Positions 34,941-44,271 are shown, counted from the first letter of the stretch. The stretch is DNA of 64,000 nt from Maribellus sediminis (GCF_011799805.1 NZ_WXUB01000004.1:1-64000); one strand, 5' to 3'. The notes: generated by a model not told the origin, from the sequence alone. Numbers and translations are program-made.

Positions 34941-34980
34941 AAAAAAAGCCATTATCAGATTTCTGATAATGGCTTTTTCT
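34941..34980. terminator. Bidirectional terminator
   Basis: AGCCATTATCAGA pairs perfectly with TCTGATAATGGCT, flanked by seven A before and TTTTT after. It serves the fucP-mutarotase operon on the plus strand and the porin gene ending at 34997 on the minus strand. Confidence 0.9.
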
Positions 34981-34996
34981 GTATTGGATAAAGAGT

Positions 34997-36487
34997 TTAG
35001 AACCTGAATCCAAACGACATTAAAATGTTGTGATTATTTTTTTCTGTTGGTACCTGGTAGTAATTCGGTTGCTCGCCACCTTCCGAAATCTTACTCATCG
35101 AATTGGAGTAAGCAAGGTTTACCGAGAAAGCATTGATGGTGTAGCCAAATCCTCCTGAAAATACATTAGTATTATCGGTTAAAGTAGCCTGTTGCTCCAA
35201 TGTATTTTTAAACGGATTTCCATACACCTGGTAACCGGCTCTTACTGCAAACTGATTGGTGAGTTTGTATTCGGCTCCAATCCGCAGGTTAACTACGCTG
35301 TTAAAAATGTCACCCATTTCAGAATTCAGATCGTTAAAATTATCCGATCCGTAACCTCCTCGGCGGTAACGCATCGATGCATAATCCTGGTACTCGGCAT
35401 CAACACTTATCAAACCTCGTTTGGCAAAAACTGCAGCACCACTCAATACCACTTTCCATGGTGAATTAAAATCGTAGTTATAAGTATTCACACCGTAGCT
35501 GCTATAACTTTGCGACAGGTAAGAATCCATCGAAAGTACCGATTTTTCATCTATCTGATAAAAAGTAGGAGAGTGGAAAGCCAATCCCAAACGTACGGTT
35601 TGAACAGGTTTGTAAATGGCTCCGATTTTAAAATTGAAACCGCTTCCGCTCATGTAGTAATCGTTGTCATGAATATACGAGTTGTTGTCGAGCAACTGTT
35701 CTTCATAACGCGTGTGGCTATCGTATCGAATATCGTGAAACGCCAGTGTGGTTCCCAGATAAAACTTATGGTTGAAGTTCAAACTCACATTGAAAAGGTA
35801 TTCATCCAGTCTGCCATCTGTTGAGAAAGTTTTGCGCTGGTCAACTTTTTCATCCTGGTATAAAATACTTTGGTATTGTCCGTCGATGGCATTTCCGTCG
35901 TTATCGTAAACCGGATCGATCAAATAAGTGTCCCAGGCCAACTTTGTGGTCCAGTCGCGGTATTCGATCTCACCAATTGATTGTTCGAGATAAGCATTCG
36001 CCAGTGCTTCGTTATTGGCGTATGCAGTTATATCATCAAGCCACGAAACGGAGCTTTGGTCGTAATTTCCAAAAGAATTACTGTTGTAATTTGCCAGTCG
36101 GTTGTACCCGATCCCGTAATTTATACTTACAATTCCTGCTTCCGATTTGTTGGTTTTAAAAGCTCCAACTGCACCTACATTATTAAGGGCAAACGATTGA
36201 TCGTTGTCGGAAAACTTGCTTCCTCCAACAGTCATGTCGGTCTTGTTAATATAGTAACTTGGCGTGATCACAAACTCACCGGTTAGGTAAATGGCGCTTC
36301 CTGCCGGATTGATCGACAGTGAGGTAAAATCGCCACCTAATGCGCCGAAGGCATTTCCCATACCGGCCGACCTTGCAGTTCCCTGTATCTGGTTGTACGA
36401 CATGCGATACGCATCTGCAAAATTCTGAGCCATCATCAGTTGAGGCAATACGATCATCAGTGCAATCAAAACATAATATCGTTTCAT
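34997..36487 (-). CDS. Outer-membrane beta-barrel protein, OmpP1/FadL-like
   Basis: About 496 residues from MKRYYVLIALMIVLPQLMMAQ, a cleavable signal peptide; the ATG at 36532 would add 15 residues before it. The mature N-terminus (RMSYNQIQGTARSAGMGNAFGALGGDFTSLSINPAG) is the hallmark of the OmpP1/FadL/TodX family hatch region, followed by many alternating beta strands and a terminal aromatic (NILMSFGFRF). Likely imports hydrophobic compounds. The downstream-facing terminator at 34941-34980 ends it. Upstream, the Gly/Tyr-rich lipoprotein gene is on the same strand 55 bp away, so they may be one transcript. Confidence 0.85.
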   Translation of the reverse strand: MKRYYVLIALMIVLPQLMMAQNFADAYRMSYNQIQGTARSAGMGNAFGALGGDFTSLSINPAGSAIYLTGEFVITPSYYINKTDMTVGGSKFSDNDQSFALNNVGAVGAFKTNKSEAGIVSINYGIGYNRLANYNSNSFGNYDQSSVSWLDDITAYANNEALANAYLEQSIGEIEYRDWTTKLAWDTYLIDPVYDNDGNAIDGQYQSILYQDEKVDQRKTFSTDGRLDEYLFNVSLNFNHKFYLGTTLAFHDIRYDSHTRYEEQLLDNNSYIHDNDYYMSGSGFNFKIGAIYKPVQTVRLGLAFHSPTFYQIDEKSVLSMDSYLSQSYSSYGVNTYNYDFNSPWKVVLSGAAVFAKRGLISVDAEYQDYASMRYRRGGYGSDNFNDLNSEMGDIFNSVVNLRIGAEYKLTNQFAVRAGYQVYGNPFKNTLEQQATLTDNTNVFSGGFGYTINAFSVNLAYSNSMSKISEGGEQPNYYQVPTEKNNHNILMSFGFRF

Positions 36488-36541
36488 GGCATTAGTTTTT
36501 TTGTTTATACATATAATAAAGTCAGGGATCATCGGTATAGC

Positions 36542-37963
36542 TTATCGTCTGCCGCCACCGGATCTTCCACCTCCGCCACCGCCGGAACTTCTTGTAGCAC
36601 CTGAACTACCTCCTGAACTTCTGGAGCCTCCTGATGAGTATGAAGAACCTGAACTTCTGGATCCGGAACTGGAAGAGCCTGAACTGTATGACGGTGAAGA
36701 AGAACCTGAACTTCTGTTGTAACTGCCGCTACCGGCTGATTTTACCGATGACGGAGCTCTGTATGATCTGGATGAAGTTCCGCTACTGGTACTCCTGTTA
36801 TAGGTTGAACTTGAACGGTAACTGCTGTTATAAGAAGAAGATGAACGAGGGCTGGAATATGTTCCCGATTTTGTAGAAGAGTTACTAACTACCCTTGGCC
36901 GGGTGTAACTGTTACTGCTCGACGGTCTCGTGTAAGTTCTGTTCTGCACACTGGTTCCCGGACGTGTATAAGTCTGAGTCCTGGAATTAGTTGCAGCACG
37001 TGTAGTATTCACATTTCCGTTTGTTGTTGCAGAACGTGTATATTCTGAATTTGAAGTCGATCTTCTTCTTTCTGTCAGTACTCTTGAGTCAGTGCTTGCT
37101 GACTTGTTATCAACTCTTGTGCTGGTACCGGTACTTCTGCGCACGTCAGTGCTTCCGCTTTTTGTGGCTGTTCTTCCGGTTGCTGCAACAGCCGATGTTC
37201 CATCTCTGCCACTTACACTGCGGGCAACACTTCCACCGCCTGCACCTGAATTTGTTCTTCTACCGTAGCGGTAACGATCACTGTTACCAGGTCCCGGATA
37301 GATCGGGTGTATCGGATAATAGCCACCTCCCCAACAACTGTAACAAGGATAGCCCCACCCGTAACCGGGGTATCCCCATCCGTAACCCGGGTATCCCCAT
37401 CCGTAGCCAGGATATCCCCATCCGTAGCCAGGGTATCCCCAACCAAAGCTCCAGGAGAAAGACCACGAAGGACCATAATACCAGGGATCATAATAGAAGG
37501 GATCGTAATAAGCCCAGCTGTCCCAGTAAAATGGGTCGTAGAAATAAGGATTATGGAAACGACGAATGCGGTACGCGTAATCCAACTCTTCACCTTCGTA
37601 ATAATTATTGATGACGTATTTCATTTCGTCATCGTTGTAATAAACTGTAGTATCGGTATCCTGAAGTTCCATTTGATCCATGTTGTAACGCAATACATCG
37701 GCATCTTCTTTTGTGCCGTCAAAGATGTAATTGTTCATGGTATTGGTACCGTCATCAGCTTTTTCAATGTCGCTAATGATCAGTGTATTTGCCGATTTTG
37801 TTGCGGCTTTCTCAGCAACCGGCTCTTCCATTGAAATTGGAGGAGGTACATCGCTCGGGGCGAAGTAAATGTCGTCGGAATACGTCCCGGAAACATAGCC
37901 CCCCGTGGAACAAGCACCCAGGAATAAACCTAAAATTCCTAATAATGTTAATCTTGTTTTCAT
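36542..37963 (-). CDS. Lipoprotein with GWGYPGY repeats and long Ser/Arg/Gly-rich tail
   Basis: 473 residues. Lipoprotein signal MKTRLTLLGILGLFLGACS (Cys about residue 18). An acidic domain (to about 150) with DDEMKYVINNYYEGEELDY, an aromatic Tyr/Phe/Trp/Pro/Gly region (NPYFYDPFYWDSWAYYDPF), then four tandem GWGYPGY units (21 bp each, encoded at about 37355-37440), a PCYSCWGGGYYP patch, and a 250-residue basic low-complexity tail of Ser, Arg, Thr and Gly ending GGGGGGRSGGGRR. Composition suggests an intrinsically disordered, cationic surface or envelope protein. No family known. A strong ribosome site precedes it. Divergent from proS. Confidence 0.75.
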   Translation of the reverse strand: MKTRLTLLGILGLFLGACSTGGYVSGTYSDDIYFAPSDVPPPISMEEPVAEKAATKSANTLIISDIEKADDGTNTMNNYIFDGTKEDADVLRYNMDQMELQDTDTTVYYNDDEMKYVINNYYEGEELDYAYRIRRFHNPYFYDPFYWDSWAYYDPFYYDPWYYGPSWSFSWSFGWGYPGYGWGYPGYGWGYPGYGWGYPGYGWGYPCYSCWGGGYYPIHPIYPGPGNSDRYRYGRRTNSGAGGGSVARSVSGRDGTSAVAATGRTATKSGSTDVRRSTGTSTRVDNKSASTDSRVLTERRRSTSNSEYTRSATTNGNVNTTRAATNSRTQTYTRPGTSVQNRTYTRPSSSNSYTRPRVVSNSSTKSGTYSSPRSSSSYNSSYRSSSTYNRSTSSGTSSRSYRAPSSVKSAGSGSYNRSSGSSSPSYSSGSSSSGSRSSGSSYSSGGSRSSGGSSGATRSSGGGGGGRSGGGRR

Positions 37964-37969
37964 AACGAA

Positions 37970-37975
37970 TCCTCC
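37970..37975 (-). promoter_or_regulatory. Shine-Dalgarno sequence of the low-complexity lipoprotein
   Basis: GGAGGA lies six bases before the ATG at 37963. Third strong SD in the window, again ahead of an unusual exported or small protein. Confidence 0.6.
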
Positions 37976-38060
37976 GTTTATTTAATGTCAATAATAATTA
38001 CTTTCTTTGTAAGCTCAAAATTTAAATATTAAAAACAAAATCTGTACCAAAGATTAGATT

Positions 38061-39536
38061 ATGGCTAAAGAATTAACTTCGCGAAGCGAGAATTACTCAC
38101 AATGGTATCAGGATCTGGTGATTAAGGCAGATCTCGCGGAGAACTCAGCAGTAAGAGGATGTATGGTGATAAAACCATACGGATATGCGATTTGGGAGAA
38201 AATGCAGGCGCAGCTTGACAAGATGTTTAAAGATACAGGCCATGTAAATGCCTATTTTCCATTATTTATCCCAAAATCTTTTTTCAGCAAGGAAGCCGAC
38301 CATGTTGAAGGTTTCGCCAAAGAATGTGCTGTAGTAACGCATTACCGTTTGAAAAACGATGAAGAAAACGGTGGAGTAGTAGTCGACCCGGCTGCTAAAC
38401 TGGAAGAAGAATTGATTGTTCGACCGACTTCGGAAACCATAATCTGGAATACCTATAAGAACTGGATTCAATCGTACCGCGACCTGCCTATCCTGATAAA
38501 CCAGTGGGCCAACGTAGTGCGTTGGGAAATGCGTACACGTTTATTTTTACGTACTGCCGAATTTTTATGGCAGGAAGGTCATACGGCCCATGCCACTAAA
38601 GCGGAGGCGATTGAGGAGACAGAAAAGATAATTAACGTATATGCCGACTTTGCCGAAAATTATATGGCGGTTCCGGTAATCAAAGGTCTGAAATCGGCTA
38701 ACGAACGTTTTGCAGGTGCCCTGGAAACATATTCTATTGAGGCACTGATGCAGGACGGAAAAGCCTTGCAGTCGGGAACTTCGCACTTCCTGGGGCAAAA
38801 CTTTGCGAAAGCATTTGATGTGAAATTTGCCACAAAAGAAGGTAAGGAAGATTACGTTTGGGCAACATCGTGGGGAGTTTCTACCCGTTTGATGGGAGCT
38901 TTGATCATGGCTCACTCCGATGATAATGGTTTGGTGCTTCCTCCAAAACTGGCACCTCACCAGGTAGTTATCATTCCGATTTACCGAAGTGAAGAGCAAC
39001 TGGCTACTATCAGCGAAAAAGTGGATGAAATTATCGCCAGGTTGAAAGCTAAAGGTATTTCTGTGAAATACGACGACCGCGACACGCGCAAACCGGGCTG
39101 GAAATTTGCCGAATATGAATTAAAGGGTGTTCCTGTTCGTTTGGCACTTGGACCACGCGACCTCGAAAACGGAACTGTGGAAGTAGCACGTCGTGATACC
39201 CTTGAAAAAACTTCTGCTCAGTTGGAAGGCATCGAAGACTACGTAGAGACTTTGTTGGAGGATATTCAAAACAATATTTTCAGGAAAGCCTACGACTTCA
39301 GGGCTGAAAATACTACCAAAGTAGATACCTGGGAAGAATTCAAAGAGGTGTTGAACAACAAGGGTGGTTTTATCTCGGCTCACTGGGATGGAACGACGGA
39401 AACAGAAGATCAGATTAAAAACGAAACCAAGGCCACTATACGTTGTATGCCTTTGGAATACGTAGAAGAAGAAGGTACATGTGTTTATTCGGGCAAACCT
39501 TCAAAAAGAAGGGTGCTTTTTGCACTGGCTTATTAG
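38061..39536 (+). CDS. proS: Prolyl-tRNA synthetase, archaeal/eukaryotic type
   Basis: 491 residues, the short ProRS form without the INS editing domain. Class II motifs: [17 protein letters not shown] (motif 1 area), [23 protein letters not shown] and [25 protein letters not shown] (motif 2), [20 protein letters not shown] (motif 3, gly-rich), then the anticodon domain and the C-terminal zinc-like region ([24 protein letters not shown]). Charges tRNA-Pro. The ending Tyr (LFALAY) is typical of this type. The gene is monocistronic, followed by two hairpins. Confidence 0.96.
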   Translation: MAKELTSRSENYSQWYQDLVIKADLAENSAVRGCMVIKPYGYAIWEKMQAQLDKMFKDTGHVNAYFPLFIPKSFFSKEADHVEGFAKECAVVTHYRLKNDEENGGVVVDPAAKLEEELIVRPTSETIIWNTYKNWIQSYRDLPILINQWANVVRWEMRTRLFLRTAEFLWQEGHTAHATKAEAIEETEKIINVYADFAENYMAVPVIKGLKSANERFAGALETYSIEALMQDGKALQSGTSHFLGQNFAKAFDVKFATKEGKEDYVWATSWGVSTRLMGALIMAHSDDNGLVLPPKLAPHQVVIIPIYRSEEQLATISEKVDEIIARLKAKGISVKYDDRDTRKPGWKFAEYELKGVPVRLALGPRDLENGTVEVARRDTLEKTSAQLEGIEDYVETLLEDIQNNIFRKAYDFRAENTTKVDTWEEFKEVLNNKGGFISAHWDGTTETEDQIKNETKATIRCMPLEYVEEEGTCVYSGKPSKRRVLFALAY

Positions 39537-39552
39537 GATATCGTCACTTAGG

Positions 39553-39598
39553 AAGGATGTCATCTGTCTGTGTAAAATCAAACACAGATGACATCCTT
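39553..39598 (+). other. Long hairpin in the 3' region of proS
   Basis: A perfect 15 bp stem (AAGGATGTCATCTGT / ACAGATGACATCCTT) with a 16-base loop, not followed by a T-run. It sits just upstream of the true terminator and could stabilise or process the proS 3' end. Confidence 0.6.
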
Positions 39599-39607
39599 AT
39601 AAAATGT

Positions 39608-39640
39608 AAAGCAGCTCTATTTGGGCTGCTTTCTTTTTTT
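39608..39640 (+). terminator. Terminator after proS
   Basis: AAAGCAGC/GCTGCTTT stem, nine-base loop, then CTTTTTTT. Classical intrinsic terminator. Confidence 0.9.
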
Positions 39641-39678
39641 GGTCGGAATTGCTACTTTTATCCATCAAACTTTGCGTT

Positions 39679-40365
39679 ATGAATGACAAGGAAATTAGGG
39701 CTTCATTTTTGGAGGCACTGGTGATAAAAGCTTCAACAAAACAGGCAGTTTATAACAACACGCTTCAAACATTCAAAATACTAAAAAAGGTACTCATTCA
39801 GCTTGAAAAAAATTATAGGAATATTATTAAAGGAGAGCTGACAGAGGCTTCGATGCCGCATTACAACGAACGTGGTCCGTTTGAGGTAGAGTTCAAGATC
39901 GGTGGCGATTTGTTGCTGTTTAGTATGCACTCCAATGTGTTTCAGTTCGATGATAAACACCCGGTGTGGAAAACAGACTATCTGAAAGATGAGCCAATGT
40001 GTGGCTATTGCGGCGTAATTAATATCTATAACTTCTTAGCCGATTCGTTCAAGTACAACCGAATGAATGATATCGGTTACCTGGTGGCCAGAATATTTGT
40101 GAATAAGGACAATCATTTCTTTGTAGAAGGCAAACGACAGTCGGATGAACTGGTAAAGGATTTTGCCATCGATACCATTTCTCCAGGAATTCTCAGGCAG
40201 ATTATCGAAACAGCGATTCAATACAGTATCGAATTCGATCTTTTGGTTCCTTTGTACGACCAGGTAAAACTGGCAACGGTTGAACAAATGCGCGAGAAAA
40301 TCAGTCATTCTAAGATCGTCACCGGAAAACGGCTCGGATTTGGTTTTAATTCAGATGATGTTTAG
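39679..40365 (+). CDS. Conserved hypothetical protein, about 228 residues
   Basis: The start MNDKEIRASFLEALVIKAS at 39679 is preferred over 39649, which adds ten hydrophobic residues lying before the natural N-terminus. Cytoplasmic (no signal). Recognisable segments: TFKILKKVLIQLEKNYRN, EVEFKIGGDLLLFSMHSNVFQF, DEPMCGYCGVINIYNFLADSF, GYLVARIFVNKDNHFFVEGKRQ split around there, and a C-terminal LGFGFNSDDV. It has the look of a widely conserved Bacteroidota protein but I cannot assign a function. It lies between proS and pepT with its own upstream space. Confidence 0.75.
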   Translation: MNDKEIRASFLEALVIKASTKQAVYNNTLQTFKILKKVLIQLEKNYRNIIKGELTEASMPHYNERGPFEVEFKIGGDLLLFSMHSNVFQFDDKHPVWKTDYLKDEPMCGYCGVINIYNFLADSFKYNRMNDIGYLVARIFVNKDNHFFVEGKRQSDELVKDFAIDTISPGILRQIIETAIQYSIEFDLLVPLYDQVKLATVEQMREKISHSKIVTGKRLGFGFNSDDV

Positions 40366-40367
40366 AG

Positions 40368-40443
40368 TTCAGAGTTTAAAGTTCAAAGTTCAGAGCCCGC
40401 CTGAACGAATTCATTCGGGCAGGTTCAAGGTCAGAGTTCAAAG
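40368..40443. repeat. Intergenic repeat with TTCAAAG/TTCAGAG units and a hairpin
   Basis: Short direct units TTCAGAGTT, TTAAAGTT and TTCAAAGTT flank an imperfect hairpin in which CCTGAACGAAT opposes ATTCGGGCAGG. Sequences of this kind recur between genes in many Bacteroidota genomes (from memory). It fills much of the 150 bp between the hypothetical gene and pepT. Confidence 0.5.
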
Positions 40444-40515
40444 GAGTGAATTAGTTATCACAAAATGAAAATCCGGTAAGGATTTGATTATAATAGAATT
40501 AAACGATAAAATGAA

Positions 40516-41742
40516 ATGGAAAAAGTAGTAGAGAGATTTATCAGTTACGCGAAACAATATACCACCTCCGATCCGGAGAGCACTTCTTACCCGAGTACGG
40601 ACAGGCAGTTGGTTTTTATGAAAAAGCTTGTTGAAGAGCTAAAGGGAATTGGTCTGGAAGATGTTGAAATGGACAAGTACGGTTATGTTACAGCCACAAT
40701 TCCTGCCAACGGTGTCGAGAACAGCCCGGTTGTGGGATTTATTGCGCATGTGGATACCAGCCCTGATTTTTCGGGAGAAAATGTCAATCCGCAAATCATC
40801 GAGGATTACGATGGATCACCGGTTAAGCTCAAAAACGGAGTAGTGATCGACCCAAAGGAGTTTCCTGAAATTCTCAATTATAAAGGACAGGATATTATTA
40901 CTGCCGACGGGACAACTTTGCTGGGCGCCGACGATAAGGCCGGTGTGGCCGAGATTGTTACTGCAGCCGATATCTTGCGCAATACCAAAAGTTTCAAACA
41001 TGGTAAAATCCGTGTGGCATTTACACCTGACGAAGAAATAGGGAAGGGCACCGATTTTTTTGATGTGAAGAGATTTGGAGCTGACTTTGCCTATACCCTC
41101 GATGGTGGCGAAATTGGCGAGCTGGAATATGAAAACTTCAACGCCGCCGGTGCGAAGATTAAAATCAGCGGACGCAGCGTACATCCCGGTTCGGCCAAAA
41201 ACAAAATGATCAACGCCCTGAATGTGGCGAATCAGCTGATTAGTATGTTGCCGGCGACACAGCGTCCAGAGCATACCGAGAAATTCGAAGGATTCTTTCA
41301 CCTCTTATCGTTGAGCGGTAATGTGGAAAAAGCTGAAATGCAATACCTGATCCGCGACCACAGTGCTGAGAAATTTAAACAGAAGAAAAAGCTGCTCAAA
41401 AAAGTAGTAAAGCTCATCAATGCTGAATACGGCAAGGAGATTGTCGATTTAAAAATGGAAGATCAGTACTACAACATGCTCGAGAAAATTAAACCGGTGA
41501 TGCATGTGATCGATATTGCAGAAGAAGCAATGAAACTGTCGGATGTGGAGCCCAAAATAAAAGCAATACGCGGAGGAACTGACGGTGCGCGTTTATCGTA
41601 CGACGGTCTGCCTTGTCCGAATATTTTTGCCGGTGGCCATAATTTCCACGGACCATACGAATTTGTTCCGATCCCATCAATGTTAAAGTCGGTGGAAGTG
41701 ATCCTGAACATTGCACAACTGGTTGGAAAGCTTAATAAGTAG
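40516..41742 (+). CDS. pepT: Peptidase T (tripeptide aminopeptidase)
   Basis: 408 residues, as expected for PepT. M20 metallopeptidase signatures: GFIAHVDTSPDFSG (zinc His and its Asp), TLLGADDKAGVAEIV (bridging Asp), FTPDEEIGKGTDFFD (general base Glu pair), YTLDGGEIGELEYENFN, SVHPGSAKNKMINA in the dimerisation domain, IRGGTDGARLSYDGL and AGGHNFHGPYEFVP (last zinc His). Removes the N-terminal residue of tripeptides in the cytoplasm. Start MEKVVERFISYAKQYTTSD fits the family. Confidence 0.95.
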   Translation: MEKVVERFISYAKQYTTSDPESTSYPSTDRQLVFMKKLVEELKGIGLEDVEMDKYGYVTATIPANGVENSPVVGFIAHVDTSPDFSGENVNPQIIEDYDGSPVKLKNGVVIDPKEFPEILNYKGQDIITADGTTLLGADDKAGVAEIVTAADILRNTKSFKHGKIRVAFTPDEEIGKGTDFFDVKRFGADFAYTLDGGEIGELEYENFNAAGAKIKISGRSVHPGSAKNKMINALNVANQLISMLPATQRPEHTEKFEGFFHLLSLSGNVEKAEMQYLIRDHSAEKFKQKKKLLKKVVKLINAEYGKEIVDLKMEDQYYNMLEKIKPVMHVIDIAEEAMKLSDVEPKIKAIRGGTDGARLSYDGLPCPNIFAGGHNFHGPYEFVPIPSMLKSVEVILNIAQLVGKLNK

Positions 41743-41756
41743 TTCTGAAAATTCAC

Positions 41757-41790
41757 CGGGTGACTTTGAGTTAAATCACAGAGTCACCCG
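41757..41790 (+). terminator. Hairpin after pepT
   Basis: CGGGTGACT pairs with AGTCACCCG around a 16-base loop, followed by a poor T tract (TTGAATT). A weak or Rho-assisted terminator. Confidence 0.5.
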
Positions 41791-41818
41791 TTGAATTAAA
41801 ACAATATCATACATTGCA

Positions 41819-41880
41819 CGTCATTCCGAACTTGTTTCAGAATCTTTATGAAGAGATCTTGAATCAAGTTCAGTCTGACG
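41819..41880. repeat. Imperfect inverted repeat, dispersed-element type
   Basis: CGTCATTCCGAACTTG...TTCAGAATCT is mirrored by AGATCTTGAATCAAG...CTGACG across a short centre. This 'CGTCATTC... GATGACG' pattern is a common intergenic element across Bacteroidota and other phyla (from memory). Only one copy is in the window. Confidence 0.55.
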
Positions 41881-41902
41881 GTAACGAAAAGAAGGAATAA
41901 AG

Positions 41903-43222
41903 GTGCTGCAACAATTCATTCGAAATATTGAGGAGAAGCAACTGATCAAAACTGGTCAGAAGGTGCTGCTGGCCGTTAGCGGTGGTATCGACAGCATGGT
42001 ATTGTTACATCTTTTCGAACAATCCGGATTTGAATACGGTGTGGTACACTGCAATTTTCATTTGCGTGACGAGGAGTCCGATGGCGATGAACAGTTTGTT
42101 CGCTTGCAGGTTGAAGAGCACGGCACACCGGCCTGGTTTAAGGATTTCGATACTAAAGAATATGCACGTTTAAGTGGTATCTCCATTGAAATGGCAGCCC
42201 GCGAATTGCGCTACAACTATTTCGAACAACTTCGCGCGGAACACGGTTTCGAGCTGATTGCGACTGCCCACCATCAGGATGACCTGATAGAAACTTTTTT
42301 CCTTAACCTGTCGCGGAAAACGGGAATCAAAGGACTGACCGGTATCAAAGAGAAGGCAGGGAATATAATCCGTCCCTTGTTGTTTGCAGGCAGAGCAGAC
42401 ATTGAAAAATACGCTGCTAAACATTACATCGAATTTCGTGAAGATTCGAGTAATAATGAATTGGTATTTCAGCGCAATTTTTTACGGCACAAAATTCTGC
42501 CGCTGTTACAGGAGTGGAATCCGGCATTTCAAAAGAACCTGTTGGCAAGTATCGAAAACCTCCGCGATGCTGAACAGGTTTACAGGTTTACGCTGGATAA
42601 GGATAAAGAGTTGTTAGTTGAAGATGCAAAGGATGAAATAGGGATTGATATCCGGAAACTCCGCAACACACCATTTCCGAAGTTGCTCTTGTTGGAGGTG
42701 CTTTCTCCCCTGAATTTTAATCCTGCTGTTATTGAGGAGGTATTTCAAAGTTTGGATGCCGAATCCGGGAAAAAATTCTTTTCGTCGTCGCATCGCCTGG
42801 TGAAAGACCGCGATTTCCTCTTTGTCGACCGTTTGAAAGAACAAAAAGAACACATCTATTACATTGAAGAAAACGATATGGAATTGTTCGAGCCTTTTGA
42901 TATCAGCATCGAAATGCCTGATGCCGAAGAATTTCAGCTCATTCGCGATGCCAAAGTGGCCTGTATCGATCGCGATACCATTCAATTCCCGTTGCTGATC
43001 CGAAAATGGCAACAGGGCGATTATTTCCAGCCACTGGGCATGAGCGGAATGAAAAAAGTAAGCGACTTTTTTATCGATCAGAAACTACCGCTACACGAAA
43101 AGGAAAACACATGGTTGTTGTGCAGCGGCAAGAAAATCGTCTGGATCATGGGCCATCGCCTCGATGATCGTTTTAAGGTGACTTCAGAAAGCAGGAATAT
43201 CCTAATTCTTAAAATCGGGTAA
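41903..43222 (+). CDS. tilS: tRNA(Ile)-lysidine synthase
   Basis: 439 residues. PP-loop ATPase signature AVSGGIDSMVLLHLF, VVHCNFHLRDEESDGDE, ATAHHQDDLIETFFLNLSRKTG, and RPLLFAGRADIEKYA, then the TilS substrate-binding and C-terminal domains (RKWQQGDYFQPLGMSGMKKVSDFFID). It converts the wobble cytidine of the AUA-reading tRNA-Ile to lysidine. Start is a GTG at 41903, seven bases downstream of AAGGAA; no ATG fits the N-terminal motif spacing as well. Confidence 0.94.
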   Translation: MLQQFIRNIEEKQLIKTGQKVLLAVSGGIDSMVLLHLFEQSGFEYGVVHCNFHLRDEESDGDEQFVRLQVEEHGTPAWFKDFDTKEYARLSGISIEMAARELRYNYFEQLRAEHGFELIATAHHQDDLIETFFLNLSRKTGIKGLTGIKEKAGNIIRPLLFAGRADIEKYAAKHYIEFREDSSNNELVFQRNFLRHKILPLLQEWNPAFQKNLLASIENLRDAEQVYRFTLDKDKELLVEDAKDEIGIDIRKLRNTPFPKLLLLEVLSPLNFNPAVIEEVFQSLDAESGKKFFSSSHRLVKDRDFLFVDRLKEQKEHIYYIEENDMELFEPFDISIEMPDAEEFQLIRDAKVACIDRDTIQFPLLIRKWQQGDYFQPLGMSGMKKVSDFFIDQKLPLHEKENTWLLCSGKKIVWIMGHRLDDRFKVTSESRNILILKIG

Positions 43223-43233
43223 ACTCGTGTATT

Positions 43234-44271
43234 TTATTCAGCCTTAAATTCAAGGTAATTATCAAAAAACGGCAGCACCTGGTTTGGTATGCGGCCATCT
43301 TCGGTGTAAATATCACTTACGTGGGTGCCGATGTATTCTTCCGCAAAATGTTTAATGCCAACATTCTCGAGTCGCTGGCTGAACATGCTGCACATAATGG
43401 TGAAGCGATCGCCGGCATTTCGGCCCCAGTCCAGTTTTATTGCCTTTAATTTTTTCAGGTTATCCAGGTTGTCGTCGATCATGTGCATCGGCATATTCGC
43501 ATACCATTTTTCGAGAACATCCTCATGAACGATTAATTCATCGCCGTCGTAGGTAAAAGGAAAGTCGCAGTAAAAAGGAGGATTATCGGGATTGGGTGAC
43601 CACGATTTGCCGAAGGCAACCATTACCTTCCCGAAATAAGTTTTGTTCAGCTCTTCCTGAGTCTTTACTGTCGATAATTCCTTAAAAGTGCCGGTGTTAG
43701 GACCATACTCACGCACGATGGTCAATGCTCCCGGACTGATCGCATAAACACTGCTGAAAATATCGGGATAATGCATGGCAATTTTCAGAGCACCGTAACC
43801 GCCCATGCTGTGCCCTGTAATTCCGCGACTGGCTGCGTTGGCAATCGTTCGGAAATTTTCGTCCATGTAATTTACCAGGTCGAAAGCAGTAAAGTCTTCC
43901 CAGTTGCCAAAAATTCCGGAGTTGCTGTAAAAGCTGCCGTCGTAAGTCGTTTTCTCATCGGGGATAACGAGGATAAACGGCCTGATCTTATGTTTTGCGA
44001 TCGCGTAATCCAACAGCCCGCTCATGTAATCCATCATTTTATTGTCGCCGGTAAAACCGTGCAGGAAATAAATGACCGGATACCGCTGGTCGCTGTTTTC
44101 ATAACCCGGTGGCAGGTAAACAGAAACGGCGCGGTGCGGATTCTCACCAAAATTATTTTCCAGGTTTTTCGAATAGAGGGTATCGGTTACCACCATACCG
44201 GTAGCTTCTTGCGGGTATGCTGAAAAGGAAGCCACAAAGCAGAAAAGTAGCAGTAAAAAGTATTTCGTCAT
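43234..44271 (-). CDS. Secreted alpha/beta-hydrolase esterase (esterase D/Fes-like)
   Basis: 345 residues with a cleavable signal peptide (MTKYFLLLLFCFVASFSAYPQ). Putative esterase fold: VSVYLPPGYENSDQRYPVIYFLHGFTGDN, RPFILVIPDEKTTYDGSFYSNS, nucleophile in ITGHSMGGYGALKIAM (Ser about 152), and a C-terminal His in FAEEYIGTHVSD. Related enzymes include S-formylglutathione hydrolases, feruloyl/acetyl xylan esterases and mycolyl-type esterases. The exported location points to deacylation of polysaccharides or surface esters. It lies directly behind a truncated carboxypeptidase fragment. Confidence 0.85.
   Translation of the reverse strand: MTKYFLLLLFCFVASFSAYPQEATGMVVTDTLYSKNLENNFGENPHRAVSVYLPPGYENSDQRYPVIYFLHGFTGDNKMMDYMSGLLDYAIAKHKIRPFILVIPDEKTTYDGSFYSNSGIFGNWEDFTAFDLVNYMDENFRTIANAASRGITGHSMGGYGALKIAMHYPDIFSSVYAISPGALTIVREYGPNTGTFKELSTVKTQEELNKTYFGKVMVAFGKSWSPNPDNPPFYCDFPFTYDGDELIVHEDVLEKWYANMPMHMIDDNLDNLKKLKAIKLDWGRNAGDRFTIMCSMFSQRLENVGIKHFAEEYIGTHVSDIYTEDGRIPNQVLPFFDNYLEFKAE

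Noticed and set aside
36486-36722. Proline- and glutamate-rich plus-strand frame opposite the low-complexity lipoprotein
   Set aside because: Its composition is the mirror of the Ser/Arg/Gly-rich tail on the minus strand, so it is a shadow, not a gene.
41819-41880. Inverted repeat before tilS as a terminator or riboswitch
   Set aside because: It is imperfect, lacks a T-run and resembles a dispersed intergenic element rather than a gene-specific signal.
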